Shown here: piece by piece, positions 11,610 to 22,589 of the stretch | How the letters are laid out: the number at the start of each line of letters is the position of its first letter | Position numbering within the stretch: the stretch's first letter is position 1 | Source: Sabethes cyaneus | Taxonomy: Eukaryota > Arthropoda > Insecta > Diptera > Culicidae | DNA length: 64,000 nt | Reading direction: 5' to 3' | Assembly (NCBI RefSeq): GCF_943734655.1 | Contig: NC_071355.1 | Span: forward strand, 219,419,527 to 219,483,526 | Position numbers and translations under genes: made by a program | Notes under the pieces: generated by a model | Told to the model about the DNA's origin: nothing | Databases searched by the model: none | What the model saw: the letters and a program-made list of their open reading frames with translations, nothing else

Positions 11610-11945
11610 TAATATACTATATAAACTGCAAAAGTGACATAAAAATTACTCAAAAGTGATACAAAATTAACGCAAAATATTTTAAAATGGCATGAATAGC
11701 TAAAAATTATACAAAAGTGTTACTACAATGGCAATAAAATAACAGGGAAAAGATACAAAACAATACAAAAATCAATATAAAAATGTCATAGAAACTACCA
11801 CGAAAATGATATAAAAACTACAGAAAAATCATTCGAGAGTGACACAAAAATAAGATAAATATTACACTAAAGTGATACAAAAAGATAAAAATATAACTAA
11901 CAAAACCATACAAAAATGATATAAAATAGACAAAAAATGTTAAAA
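11610..11945. repeat. Degenerate short-period array (part 2)
   Basis: Units such as gtgacataaaaatt, gtgatacaaaatt and atgatataaaaac continue the array interrupted at 10107 and 10611. Confidence 0.75.
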
Positions 11946-12619
11946 AATAGAAGGTTCTGTATCTTAAAACACAACCGTACTACACAAACGACTTTGAATG
12001 TATACATCTGTAGGTACAGTCCCTCCACTTAACGCACAAAGATATCCAAACTGAACCACTCGAAAACGCCATAGTTACCCGGCGAAAATGTGTATTTGCA
12101 AACAATTCAACAAAACCAAAAACAAAATTACTGTTGTCCTATTACCTTACAGCAATCAAAGATTGTTTTCATTATCAACCCTTACCCCACGTTGAAAACA
12201 ATTTACCAATTCTATTCCTTTTTAACAGTAGCACATCCTTACCACAACCCAATGCTTCTCTTATGTAAGCTGCGCATATATATAGAATCAAATCGTAACT
12301 GAAAACTACCGCTGTAGCGCACTTCCTCAACACAGATATCAAATTGGCCTAGGTTTATTCGCGGTCGTAAGAAATCTTGTTGGGATGAGGGAGTTTTGTC
12401 ACGTTTTCTGGCGCACTTTTTTGACACAGACTTCAAATTGGTTTCGGTTTAATCGCGGTCGTAAGAAATCTCGTTGGGACGAGATCGTCGATCGGCAGCT
12501 AAAACATGAATATCCATTTATAATTAGTAGAGCTATTAGCGTTCAAAATCGTTCATATTTTCATGACAGTAAATAGAGTCTAAATTATGGAATGACACCC
12601 TGCGGTAATACGTAGTTCT
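11946..12619. other. Insertion-like segment containing a 60-bp direct duplication
   Basis: This segment of non-array sequence separates two pieces of the short-period array, so it may itself be an old insertion. It contains a direct repeat: 12331-12390 and 12424-12483 share tcaaattgg, tcgcggtcgtaagaaatct and gttggga blocks with about 80-85% identity by eye. A 63-codon frame covers the second copy, with no recognised domain. Confidence 0.5.
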
Positions 12620-12790
12620 ATGTCAAAATTATACATATTAAAATTTGATTCAAAAAGATACAAATATGGATAAAAAATCACACTAATATGACACACAAAC
12701 ACCGAAAAAAATTAAATAACGAATACAAAAGTGACACAAAATCAGGCAAAACAGGCAATAATAGAACAGAAAATACTTTGAAATATTAAA
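12620..12790. repeat. Degenerate short-period array (part 3)
   Basis: Units such as atgacacacaaac and gtgacacaaaatc again follow the tgacacaaaaa pattern. Confidence 0.65.
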
Positions 12791-15700
12791 TAATGATGAT
12801 TGAAATTTATTTTTAACCAAAAAAATTGACTGCGTTTATTATCACTAGACGTTCGAAAACTGCAACTTTTTAATGTCTAGTGTATTAGGTTTTCATCAAA
12901 CAGAAATCAGAATCAATTTGACATGCAATGTGATTAAAATTAGAGTCAAATAAAAACTGCAACATTTGCATTTTCTTGGATGATAAAGCCGACATAAAAT
13001 CTACTTCCAGCAGCCAAATAGCATAGATTCATGCAACATTGACTGTGTCAATTGCAATTCTCGAACAACCATGACTATAAAATCAGAAAACCAATCTATT
13101 ATTAGCTTAAGTGCGTCGCTTCAACCCGCATTGCTGCCTTGCTGCCGGTATGATTAGGTTGGATAGAATTCCTCACACAATTTATTAGTGTGTTAAATAT
13201 GACGACTTCTATTTCTGCACAACAAAACCAGATAACCATGGAATGTTTCCTCTACCACTTCGCTCTGCCGACCGCCATGGCATGGAGAGCGGAAAACGAC
13301 AATTAAATGGACACAATGCCAAAGTATTTTAAATATCAAACCTATCCTCACGTCGGTCGCCGTGCGTCGGTCGGCGTCGTCGATGCCAAAACATATCAAA
13401 CGCGTACGGTTGCGCGGATTAACTATTATCGATTTTTTTTCGTGTCAATTGATACGGCTCAGTTATTGATTTGCCGCGAGTGTCAAACACGCTTGAGGAG
13501 AGTAAAGTTTTGTTAGGATATCTCAGGGTATTTTATCGATTACGTTCAATGCAATGGTTGTCACACGGCTCAAATAGATTTCGCAACAATACACAAGTTC
13601 GTGAATATATTTTTATTATTGTTTTCTCATTCAACGTCTGATTAGCCGCAGCGGTTTGTTCACGCTGTCTCTGTTGCTCTATTGATACTCCACCGCTGCT
13701 ACTAAACAGGGGTTGACTAATCGAAACCAAACAACTGAATGGAATAATAATGAAACGGACAATCGTTTTCATCGTTTGTGTGCGAAAACAAAAAACACAG
13801 GTGAAAAAGCATTTCGATCATCCCAAAGCCAAAAAGAAGAAGAAAAAGCAGTTTCGACATACATTTGGTTGGTAATTCCGACGCGAATTTTGACCTAAAA
13901 AAGCTTTTATTGGCAAAGTTGGGCGTGCGATCGGGTGCTTCTTATTGTTTTTTTTAACTTTTGTACTATACTTTTGATTATATTGTATTGAGAATGGCAT
14001 GACCTGTGGCTACGTAACCGTTTAATCGAAACCATAAGCACTTAAAACTGTTCTTACGATGGTTTCGATCGATGTTTTTTGACGACTTTTAGCGTCTGTT
14101 CTGGTATCCCTCAGGGCAGTCATGTCGGTCCGCTGATATTTCTAACCCATTTTTAATTTCACCAGATGAAACTTTCAATGTTTCGAAGATAGCTGAGCAT
14201 AAGATAAGTTATTTTTTGTTGCGTTGTCTTTTTAAGAAACTAGAAGAGTTAGACATTCCAGGCTGCCAAGCTCCCATACTAGCAGTGACGCCTATGACCC
14301 GGTTCAGACAGACACTAATTGCGATTAACTGTCGAACACGTTCGATAAATGCGGATATAAATTAATTAACCTGAAAAAGGTTGCTCAGCAGCTCAGCCGA
14401 ACATCACGACGACGGCGACGGCGACGGATGCTCGTGTTCCCATATCGTTAGCGAGCGTCCTCCGTGCTGCTAGTTGGCTCCGATGCGTCAGTCACATGGC
14501 AATTGCTGACTGTTGCTGTGGGGTGGCGGCGGGTAGGATCGAATGTTATGGGAATGTACCACAGCACTGTCGTTTTGCGGTACGATCAGGAACTGTCACA
14601 TACCAGACGTAGCGATTGTGTGAGAAACTGGACTGCGCTGCTGGTTCGAATGGATTTATAATTAATTTCTCACCAACCAACTCGATACCCAATCAATCAT
14701 ATCCCAGCGCACTGTAAGGTAGCAAATTGTTTATTTATCGCTATCATTTGTACAGGAAAGTGAACCACATTCAATAGTAGCAGTTTTCATGGGAGATTTG
14801 ACTCGTTTTATTCCAGCTCCTGCTTGATATGTATCATTGGCATCAACGTTATTAATTTGCGTGCTAAAACGACAAAACCTGACTGAAGCCTCCTACGCTA
14901 AGTTCGATGCTCATTTTCGTTGAATATGCAAAAGAGCTGCGAAACAACAAAAAACCGCAAGGGCTGTCCGTCTGCCTCAATAAAAAATCTGAAAACGAAA
15001 TTTTAAGTTAGTTAGCCCGGACATAGGTTATTTATTTAACACGAACCGGCAACAATGTTTTCAATCCCCAAATCACAGTTGTTCTTTCTGCGTGGGCTTC
15101 ATTGCAAAGAGTTATGAATGAAACATTTTTACTGATTTCCATTTAGTGCTCCGTGCCAACCTCCGGTGGAGTGGAGCGGAGGACCGTTCACCCAAAGGGA
15201 AGGCTTTCAAAATCGAACAGAAAAATAAAAAGCGACATGCTGTTGAGAGGATTAAAAACGTTAAAAGATGCAAATTCACGAAGCGCTTCGCAATCCAATC
15301 CGTACCCCTTACAGACACTGCGAGCGTAGGAGTTAGTGGAATCCCACCGAATTCCTCCCACACCGCAACATTCCTTCATCGGCGCCGGTAACGTCTGCTC
15401 GTAGCTTCTGTTACTGTTAACTATATAGAAATGCTTATACGAGGTTTAATTAATTAGAAATGCAAATCGAACCGAAGGGGATTTGCGGTGAGTGATGAGC
15501 TTTGGATTGGAATAGGACGATAAGCTTTCCGGCATTCCGATGTCCGTATAAGGACGCCAATATGAAGATGGTTTCCTGTCTCGAGGCACGTTCAGTCGAA
15601 TGGTATTCAGAAACTGAAATGTTCTATTTCTCTAGTAGTGGTTTGCTTAATTTTTTACCAATAGGGTACTACAGTACAATCGAATTGAAGTAGCTCTAAA

Positions 15701-16503
15701 AGTAGGTATGAAATATTTTAATGCACCGTTGTGTGACATCTCAAATCTCAGGCCTGTCTTTGAAATTTAATCCATCTCTGATGTAACAACCGTTGCCCCT
15801 TTGTAATGACCATTTGCCTGCAAGCTCGCTTACAAAGACCCCATTGACACCTTGCTGCCGGTGAACGCGCACCGAGCGCTCGAACCTTTGTTTACTTGAT
15901 ATGTTATTTATTTCCTTTCAAATTCCACCCCACTCATGACTCCGTACTCCACGGCTTCTGTCAAGAGTTATTTTAATCTCATTTTCCATCCTACAGCGCT
16001 CTTTGCCCGAGCTTCCATGGCGAAACTCATTATTGGGCTTTAAATTAATGATATACACCCAGCTCGGCGTGGAATGTCTACCTCACGGAACATCCGTATA
16101 ATACAGTCGCGCGTAATAAGCATTAGCTTGAAAAGTCGTATCAAATTTCCTGGTGAAGGCAAATAGGGGGGAGCACAGGAATGCATCGTCATCTCCGATG
16201 CGATGTGGCGAAGTGCCGCCTGTTACCGGGAAAATGGTACAAAGCCGAGAGGAGACTACTACACCACGTTGCCACCTATATGTAAGTATAATACTCCTTC
16301 GAGGATGTGCGGCTTCGCATGTGCGATCACACTTTTGATCTGAACCACCAGCGTGGTATTCGAAGTGACATGTGTGATCATCGCGACGCACACTCCAAAC
16401 TACGTACGATGCTTCGGGCAGCATTGGCGTGGTCCTTCGTTCATGGTAAATATGGTTTAGTTTTGCCTGCGTTTATCCCCAGACTAGGTTTCTTGCTACG
16501 CAC
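12791..16503. other. Unassigned, partly GC-rich DNA
   Basis: Alternating AT-rich and GC-rich blocks. GC-rich islands lie near 13220-13510, 14390-14660 (including a cgacggcgacggcgacgg run), 15130-15390 and 16090-16430. These could be regulatory or untranslated exons of a distant gene, but open frames on both strands overlap each other and none shows a domain, start context or splice pair I can support. Confidence 0.35.
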
Positions 16504-17085
16504 TTGCGTACTGCATTCTGGAGAATCAATGGTGATAAAATTCTAAGTACAAGCCAATACGTTGCTCCGCGTATGCAGTATAGCTATTACGCACCACCGC
16601 GTCGCTATCATCGCGTTGGGTTGACAGCAGGCCATTACAGATTGAATACAAAAAAGAAGAGAAAGAATTCATCCCGATGCGATGCCCCGTTTGCCAGATG
16701 CATAACAGAGCGGATCGTTAAACGTACAAGCTTCACCTCCGTGCTGTGTGTGCATCGGATGGACGAGCGAACATTGGAATGCTTGGAACGCAGCTGTGGG
16801 AGAGCGTACAGCCTATGTATGTTTGTACGTGTATCCATATCGAGTGAAGAAATAAATAAACATAAAATGCGCCAAATGTTGTCGGCTCCGGCAAAATGCT
16901 TCGCATTCCGACGGGGAATTATTGTAATGACATTGAAAAATGACAACTGCTATACGGCTGCTGTACCCTGGAATTTGAATGATTTTGTGTGCTTTTCTGC
17001 AAATTACGAACTTTCAAATAGTGAACGGAAACATAGTGAAGGGCTAGCGTTGCAATATCTGTTAAATAAAATATTTTATAGGTAA
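16504..17085 (+). CDS. 193-codon open frame, function unknown, probably chance
   Basis: This is the longest open frame not explained by a repeat. It has a basic stretch near residues 50-54, scattered Cys residues and no recognisable domain, signal peptide or membrane segment. The start codon context is unremarkable. The second half shifts to AT-rich codons and the frame ends at aataaaatattttatag. A 103-codon minus-strand frame overlaps it. In a 64-kb AT-balanced window one such frame is not surprising, so I list it only because it is the best candidate by length. Confidence 0.12.
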   Translation: MRTAFWRINGDKILSTSQYVAPRMQYSYYAPPRRYHRVGLTAGHYRLNTKKKRKNSSRCDAPFARCITERIVKRTSFTSVLCVHRMDERTLECLERSCGRAYSLCMFVRVSISSEEINKHKMRQMLSAPAKCFAFRRGIIVMTLKNDNCYTAAVPWNLNDFVCFSANYELSNSERKHSEGLALQYLLNKIFYR

Positions 17086-17832
17086 TTATTATTTTATTAC
17101 CACGTCAGTATAGTCTTTGTTAATTATTTCCATCATAATTTTTTTTATATTTTCGGTCGAGTTTTTCGACTTCAGCGCTAGACCGGTTATTAGTTTTTCG
17201 GTCATAACTCAGGAATGAATAATAACGCTTAAAGCTATCGTGAAATGTTTATCACTAAAATGTTGAAAACTGGCAATCAAGACAAAAATATTTATTAAAA
17301 ATTCCATGGAGAACAATACTTTCCACTTTACTGTGGAGTTTTCTACCATCGCGGAAAATTTTTTAGATACCTTCTTTTTGATAATATTTTGCCTAGATTG
17401 GTGAAAAAATTGCTGACAGTTGTTAATTTTTGAAGCAAAAAATTGATTTTTTATGAAATGAATAAGTTTTATACTACATTGCTTCATTGATAAAAAGTTG
17501 TGGTTAAAAAATTCACAAGCGATATTTAAGGAAGTAAGCGATATCTATGAATACCGGAAAATTACCATTAAAGTTTTCGTTCATAAGTCCATGAACTATG
17601 TCCGTGTACAAATTTCATAAATTGTTTCAACTCAATTCAACTAACGATTTGAAGTCTTGCAGCACCTGAAGCTCAAAAGTTGTAGTAATGCTCAATTCAA
17701 AAATAATGCAAATAATATTACCTATAGCTCCATAAGTGTCCAATACATGACTGGATATGCTTTGTCGACTGTTGAGTTTAATATGTTATTTGTAACCAGT
17801 TGTTAGTCTACGTCGAGAATAACATATTTTAA
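17086..17832. other. Unassigned AT-rich spacer
   Basis: No coding or repeat structure seen. Confidence 0.4.
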
Positions 17833-18293
17833 AATATTTTTTGAAACGATGGTTCTACAATTGATGATGGGACGGTAGGGGAAAGAATTGAAAATTTTTG
17901 GTGAAGGAGGGGAAGAGCGGAAAGGAAGGGGGAGGGGGGGTATTGGTAGCTATGCTTGACAAGTAGTCATTTTGACTCCTACCTTTTGTCCAATGCTGGA
18001 AGGTGCATGAGTCGAACCAAGCTGTAATCTGAGATTATAACCGGATTCGAACCCACAACACTCGCCAGGGCATGTGGTTCGCTGGTACTTGTACCTTGTA
18101 CCAGCTTGGTTCGACTCATGCACCTTCCAGTATTGGACAAAAGGTAGGAGTCAAAATGACTACTTGTCAAGCATAGCTACCAATACCCCCCTCCCCCCTT
18201 CCTTTCCGCTCTTCCCCTCCTTTACCAAAAATTTTCATTTCTTTCCCCTACCGTCCCATCATCAACTGTAGAACCATCGTTTCAAAAAATATT
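17833..18293. mobile_element. 461-bp foldback element, 192-bp arms about 97% identical
   Basis: The left arm (17833-18024) and right arm (18102-18293) are reverse complements, differing by eye at about five positions over 192 bp. They begin aatattttttgaaacg and include a G-rich/C-rich block (17905-17940 and 18184-18215). The 77-bp loop carries, on the minus strand, gggttcgaatcc (18043-18054), a good match to a Pol III B box, so the loop may come from a tRNA-like SINE. No transposase is present and a target duplication is not certain. The near-identity of the arms implies recent formation or ongoing conversion between arms. Confidence 0.85.
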
Positions 18294-18360
18294 AATATAT
18301 ATGTATGACCGCATTTCAAGGTCAAGACTAAAAACTTGAGATTAGTCTATATTTTAAAAT

Positions 18361-18405
18361 GTTTCCGACGTTTCGACTATTTCTTTGTAGTCTTTTTCAA
18401 GGATC
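18361..18405 (-). ncRNA. Degenerate hammerhead-like motif, possible Penelope-like remnant
   Basis: On the minus strand ttgaaaa is followed by a small stem gacta/tagtc and then gaaacgtcgg. The order CUGANGA-like, stem II, GAAA matches the layout of the hammerhead-like motifs known in Penelope-like elements, but the first box is degraded, so activity is very unlikely. No Penelope protein remnant was found beside it. Confidence 0.25.
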
Positions 18406-18429
18406 GAATAAAGTCCGTTTTTTGGCCTA

Positions 18430-18899
18430 TATATAATCTATAATTAATTTGGCTCTAGAAAGGTAATTTTGGCCGAAAATCACAATCTTTCGATTATACC
18501 GTTACTAGCACACACAGGATTCCTGTTCTTAGAATCCCGAAAATTCCGATTTTATAGGAAAGGGAATTCCTTTACCAAGTTGTAGGACTCCTGGGGACTC
18601 GCCTGTTGAATTCTCATACTGGAATCCTGGCTCTGTAAGCAAGGTATTCTATACGAATCTAATGGAGAATTCCACCACACGATTCCAATGCGAAGAATTT
18701 CAAATATTGCGAATGCGAATCTTCTTGGTTCGGTCAGGTAGTGTAATGATAAGATAGCGGATTCATTTTAACACAATTAATTTACTTATCGCAAAAATGT
18801 TGGCCACATAGGTTAAAAACTATGGACAGTCAAAGTCCTGTTATGAAGTTTTACAATAATTTTTTTAGAGAAGGTGGAAAAGGTGCACCAGCCTGGGCT
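18430..18899. other. Unassigned; ggaatcc-rich repeat-like sequence
   Basis: Repeated short variants of gaattcc, gaatcc and agaatcc (18530-18700) suggest an old interspersed repeat, but no boundaries can be placed. Confidence 0.35.
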
Positions 18900-18975
18900 C
18901 ATCAGTGGACTTTAACTAAGATTTGACATTAGATTTGAATATGGATTAGAATTGAACTGGAACTTCAACTTACTA
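18900..18975. repeat. Short 12-bp array fragment
   Basis: A few units of the ggactt-aaatt family (for example gacattagatttgaat, gaactggaacttcaac), the same unit as at 1860-2715. Confidence 0.5.
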
Positions 18976-18999
18976 CAACTATGAAAAGCATTACCTACG

Positions 19000-19082
19000 A
19001 AGGGCCGAAATAACAAATGGCATAATGGCCGAATCACAAATGGTCGAAACACGAATGGTCGAATGTCATATTCGGTCGAAAT
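19000..19082. repeat. Tandem repeat, unit about atggccgaatcacaa
   Basis: Four to five drifting copies of a 15-18 bp unit (ggccgaaataacaaat, ggccgaatcacaaat, ggtcgaaacacgaat, ggtcgaatgtca). Confidence 0.65.
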
Positions 19083-19117
19083 TATTCATGGCCTTCAACC
19101 TGCACAAATGTTGGGTA

Positions 19118-20279
19118 AAGGGTGTCTCACATGAAATTGCACGACGGAAGAAACGCTGTAGAAAATTACCTAATTGACCGAACCTTTTCAAACTTCCAGA
19201 CAATAAAATATAATCCATTAGTAAGCTTTTGGTATATTTATTTCATTCAACTTCAATACCATAACCGTATGCTCGCACCTTACGCTTAACTTCACTCAAA
19301 AAGTTTTGTGCAACATCTCGCTACAGCTCTTTTTCTCCATGTCTTCCCTAGATTTGACCTCCTTAGGATGCTTCCGTAGTGCCTGCTTCATAATAGACCA
19401 GTATTTTTCATTGGACCTTAGTTCCGGTGCATTGCGGGAAGGGGGGGGGGGGTTCATGTCCTGGTACGAAGGAAACCCCGTTGGCTTCGTGCCACTTCAG
19501 GACATCCTTTGAATATTGGCACGAAGCTAGATCCGGCCAGAAGATCGTAGGGCCCTCGTGTTGCCTCAACAGAGGAAGCAGACGCTTCTGTAGACACTCC
19601 TTGAAGTAGATCTGCCCGTTCACAGTTCCGGTAGTTACGAACGGCGCACTCTGTTTGCCACATGAGCATATCGCTGGTCAAATAATGTATTTATTGGCAA
19701 AGTTTCTGCATTCTTACTTCTTTCGAAACGTCAAACTTGTGCTGGGCGATGAAGTACAGTAGCACCGGAAGCTGCCGGAAGTCCGCCTTGACGTTAGTCT
19801 CATCATCCATGAGAGAATTTAGAGTTTTCCAGGTAGGGCACGGGAGGGTATTTTCAGCCTATTAAGCGATGGCATCTATTTTTTCGGCCTATGGCCTAGT
19901 TCTAGTGGAAGCACAGATGGTTTTGACGTTCTTTGAATAAAAAATAGTAGATTACTTACAGTCTTGAGAAAATAGTTATAGCATATTAAAATTGTATGCC
20001 AGCAAAGTATTGTTATTGGCGAAAGAAGACGCAAATAGGCTGAATTTAGAAACCTGCTGAAAATACCCTCCCGTATCCTACTTCCGCAAAATAAATTCGC
20101 GCGCGACGTAACTTTTCGAGTGACGCTATTTTTTCCAATTTTCGAAAAACTGACCGCGATAAAAGTACAGTGTAAACAATACACACTAAACTACTTCTAT
20201 CCAAATTTGCAAGAGAAATACCCAATGGGTAATTTATACAGCGTTTCTTCTGTGATGTAATTTGATGTGGGACACCTTT
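19118..20279 (-). pseudogene. ITmD37E transposon, copy 1, decayed
   Basis: Inverted ends (left aagggtgtctcacatgaaat, right the complement of aaaggtgtcccacatcaaat) are flanked by TA (19116-19117 and 20280-20281). On the minus strand a broken transposase is readable: MDDET near 19810-19796, VNGQIY-like text as MNGQIYFKECLQKRLL (about 19623-19576), WPDLASC with Asp at 19531-19533, and NEKYW with Glu at 19407-19409. That order, and the expected 37 residues between Asp and Glu, match ITmD37E of mosquitoes. Here the spacing is 121 nt instead of 111, because a homopolymer at 19441-19452 has grown and shifts the frame. The N-terminal half is mostly missing, and a small TIR element (19841-20073) sits in what remains. 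It is not functional. Confidence 0.85.
19841..20073. mobile_element. 233-bp nested element with 17-bp perfect inverted ends
   Basis: Perfect inverted repeats cgggagggtattttcag (19841-19857) and its complement (20057-20073) bound a segment foreign to the ITmD37E transposase. The interior is AT-rich and non-coding. No target duplication is obvious. Confidence 0.6.
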
Positions 20280-20477
20280 TATATACTGTCCTTACTCGCT
20301 ACCGCTCGTTTGAACTTAACTAAAGGATAATGCCTACTAGTCAGTAAACGTAGGAAAATTCATACACCTAAATGGAAGTGGTTTCTGCAGGGGTTCCGGC
20401 GCTACCGATGGCGGATCACCGCACAGTGGGACGGCTTCAAAAATAGTGAGACATAAGTAATAGCATCGAAACCTTAA

Positions 20478-22141
20478 CCTTCCGTTACTCGCACCAACTC
20501 TTGTAACACGGATACTCGCGCGTTGTATTTTGTACAACACTCTTTATCTCGGAATATCTCGGAATCCTGGCTATATAGAAAGTTACTGTCTTCAGCAAAG
20601 TTAATCAGTAGGTTAAAGCCTTTCGTGTGAGGGATAGAATTTTATAAGTTTGTCACCAGGCGGCGCTAAAACCCACTCTAAATTGTACCTCTTACAATTT
20701 TGGCCATATATAAGTTGCTGAATTCGGAAAGATCCCTTTATAGTTCCTAAATGATGTAGCATTCTATTGATTAAATTTTTTTTAGCAGTTATCATATTTT
20801 CTTAGATATTTTTCACATAAAACAACTCATCACATAAAGTAAAACATTTCCGCTGCTGGCAGAAAGTAGGGAAACTGTGGTTAGAAAGTAGGGCTGATGC
20901 TGTGTTTTGATTTGCTTGGGCAGGATGTTTAGACAGTTTTTTGCATGATGATACATATTGTAAAAATTGACTATTTCCGTTTATCAGCCTAGCATGTTTG
21001 GTCCACTAAAACATTTTCTGAAAAAAGGGTCTTACAAATAAACAGATTCTGTAGATAGAACACATTCAGAAAACTAGCCCATACACTAGCGCCGTGAAGT
21101 CATGAAATTATGAACTTTTGCACACCTGCGGAATGACCAGTAACTGCTGAATAACTTTGCTGTATACAGAAACCATTTTCCCTTATGAAAAAATAAGAGA
21201 AAGTTCCAGTGGGGACCAAGTGCGATACCCGTCATACGCCGTTTGCATCGTTTCTGCGATTTTGGTTTATGATCATCTATTTTGCTAAACAGTTAATGCA
21301 TTAATGTATTGAATAATTATATCATTTTTTTCATAATAAGTTTATTGAAGAACATATTTCACGGTGTTCAAAATACCGTTATTAAAAAATAAAATAGGCC
21401 ATTTAAACGGAAAGTGCCAGTTGGTTTGTATTGCCATCCTACACCTCTGAGCCAATTTTTAAAAAAATCGATCGACGAATTTTTGAGTTACGCCCTTTTG
21501 AAGTTTTAAAGGGCAGATTGCTCACATAAAGTAAATAAAAATCTTCAATGACACTTCCAAAATAAACGTAAATCACAGCCGGTATTGATTTTTTATGCAA
21601 CATATGACCATTGCCGACCATTTTAGGAGCTTTACGCTTTATTGGGACTAACCGGAAATGTTCCGGATTAAGTTATTGCTGTGGAAAATAGCCAGTATCG
21701 AACATGAACAAATACTTATCATGCGACACCGCAAATTACACCAGAATTTAAAAACTAGATCACTGACAGTCAGATCAACTACCTAGCACTACGTTGGTTA
21801 TATCTGGACAAGTTCCGAGGACTTCCGAGAACACCCAGACGAGTGGCCAATTTCGTCCATAAACAAAAGCTTATCGTGCGGCACCTTAAATCACACTAGA
21901 ATTCAATTACTAGATCAATGGAAGCCAAATCTGCTATCTAGGGTCAGGTTTGGTCATATCTGAATATATTTGGGGGGGCTCCGGAAACCCCTGGGATGTT
22001 TAAATGGCCTATTTTATTTTTTAATAACGGTATTTTGAACACCGTGATTTTGGTTTGACATCGATCTGTTACTTTAAAACAAAATGGCATCCAAAAATCT
22101 ACAAGTGTTGTACAAAATACAACAGCGCGAGTAACGGAAGG
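20478..22141. mobile_element. piggyBac-type non-autonomous element (1,664 bp)
   Basis: The ends ccttccgttactcgc (left 20478-20492) and its complement (right, ending 22141) are flanked by TTAA on both sides (20474-20477 and 22142-22145). TTAA target sites with CCT-starting ends are the piggyBac signature. Inside the ends both sides also share ttgtattttgtacaac; on the left a 27-bp duplication separates the two blocks. There is no transposase. Another TIR element lies within (21360-22046). Confidence 0.82.
21360..22046. mobile_element. 687-bp nested element with 49-bp perfect inverted ends
   Basis: The terminal inverted repeats start cacggtgttcaaaatacc and are identical for 49 bp (21360-21408 and 21998-22046). 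They are flanked by attt on both sides. CAC-starting ends and a 4-bp duplication resemble the CMC (Chapaev-like) group, though this is inference. The interior contains two diverged tandem copies of about 150 bp (about 21690-21800 and 21845-21935, sharing acaaa-ctta-tcatgcg-cacc blocks). No coding frame is credible. Confidence 0.78.
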
Positions 22142-22145
22142 TTAA

Positions 22146-22589
22146 GATATAACATAATAGTTGCTTCAGAAAAGTTTCTTCATCTAAATAGCACTTACTA
22201 GTGATGAAAAAATATTCGGCCATCAGGGTGCCCCTAATCAGATACAAAAAATATTTTCTCTATTTTAAGTCAGAAATGATTGCTACCTACAGACAAGTTG
22301 TAGCTAAACTATTTTCGAGGAACTTTGTTGAATACTGAAGATTTCTAACTCTTACATGAAAGAAATTATAGAGCCAAACTCTTAGGGACACCCTTCAAAA
22401 CAGTTTTTTCGATCTAGCTCTTTAATAACGCTTCGTATGCTTTTCAATTGTTCTAAGAAATTATTAATTACATTAAATTGCACATTTCCGTCAAAGGCAG
22501 TAGAGCTCTATCTTTTTCCCTTTGGCAGCTATCGATGGTTTTTTAATTTTTACATGTAATCTTTAAGGGGATGTAACTCGGGGGAGCAG
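22146..22589. other. Unassigned
   Basis: AT-rich, no feature recognised. Confidence 0.4.
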
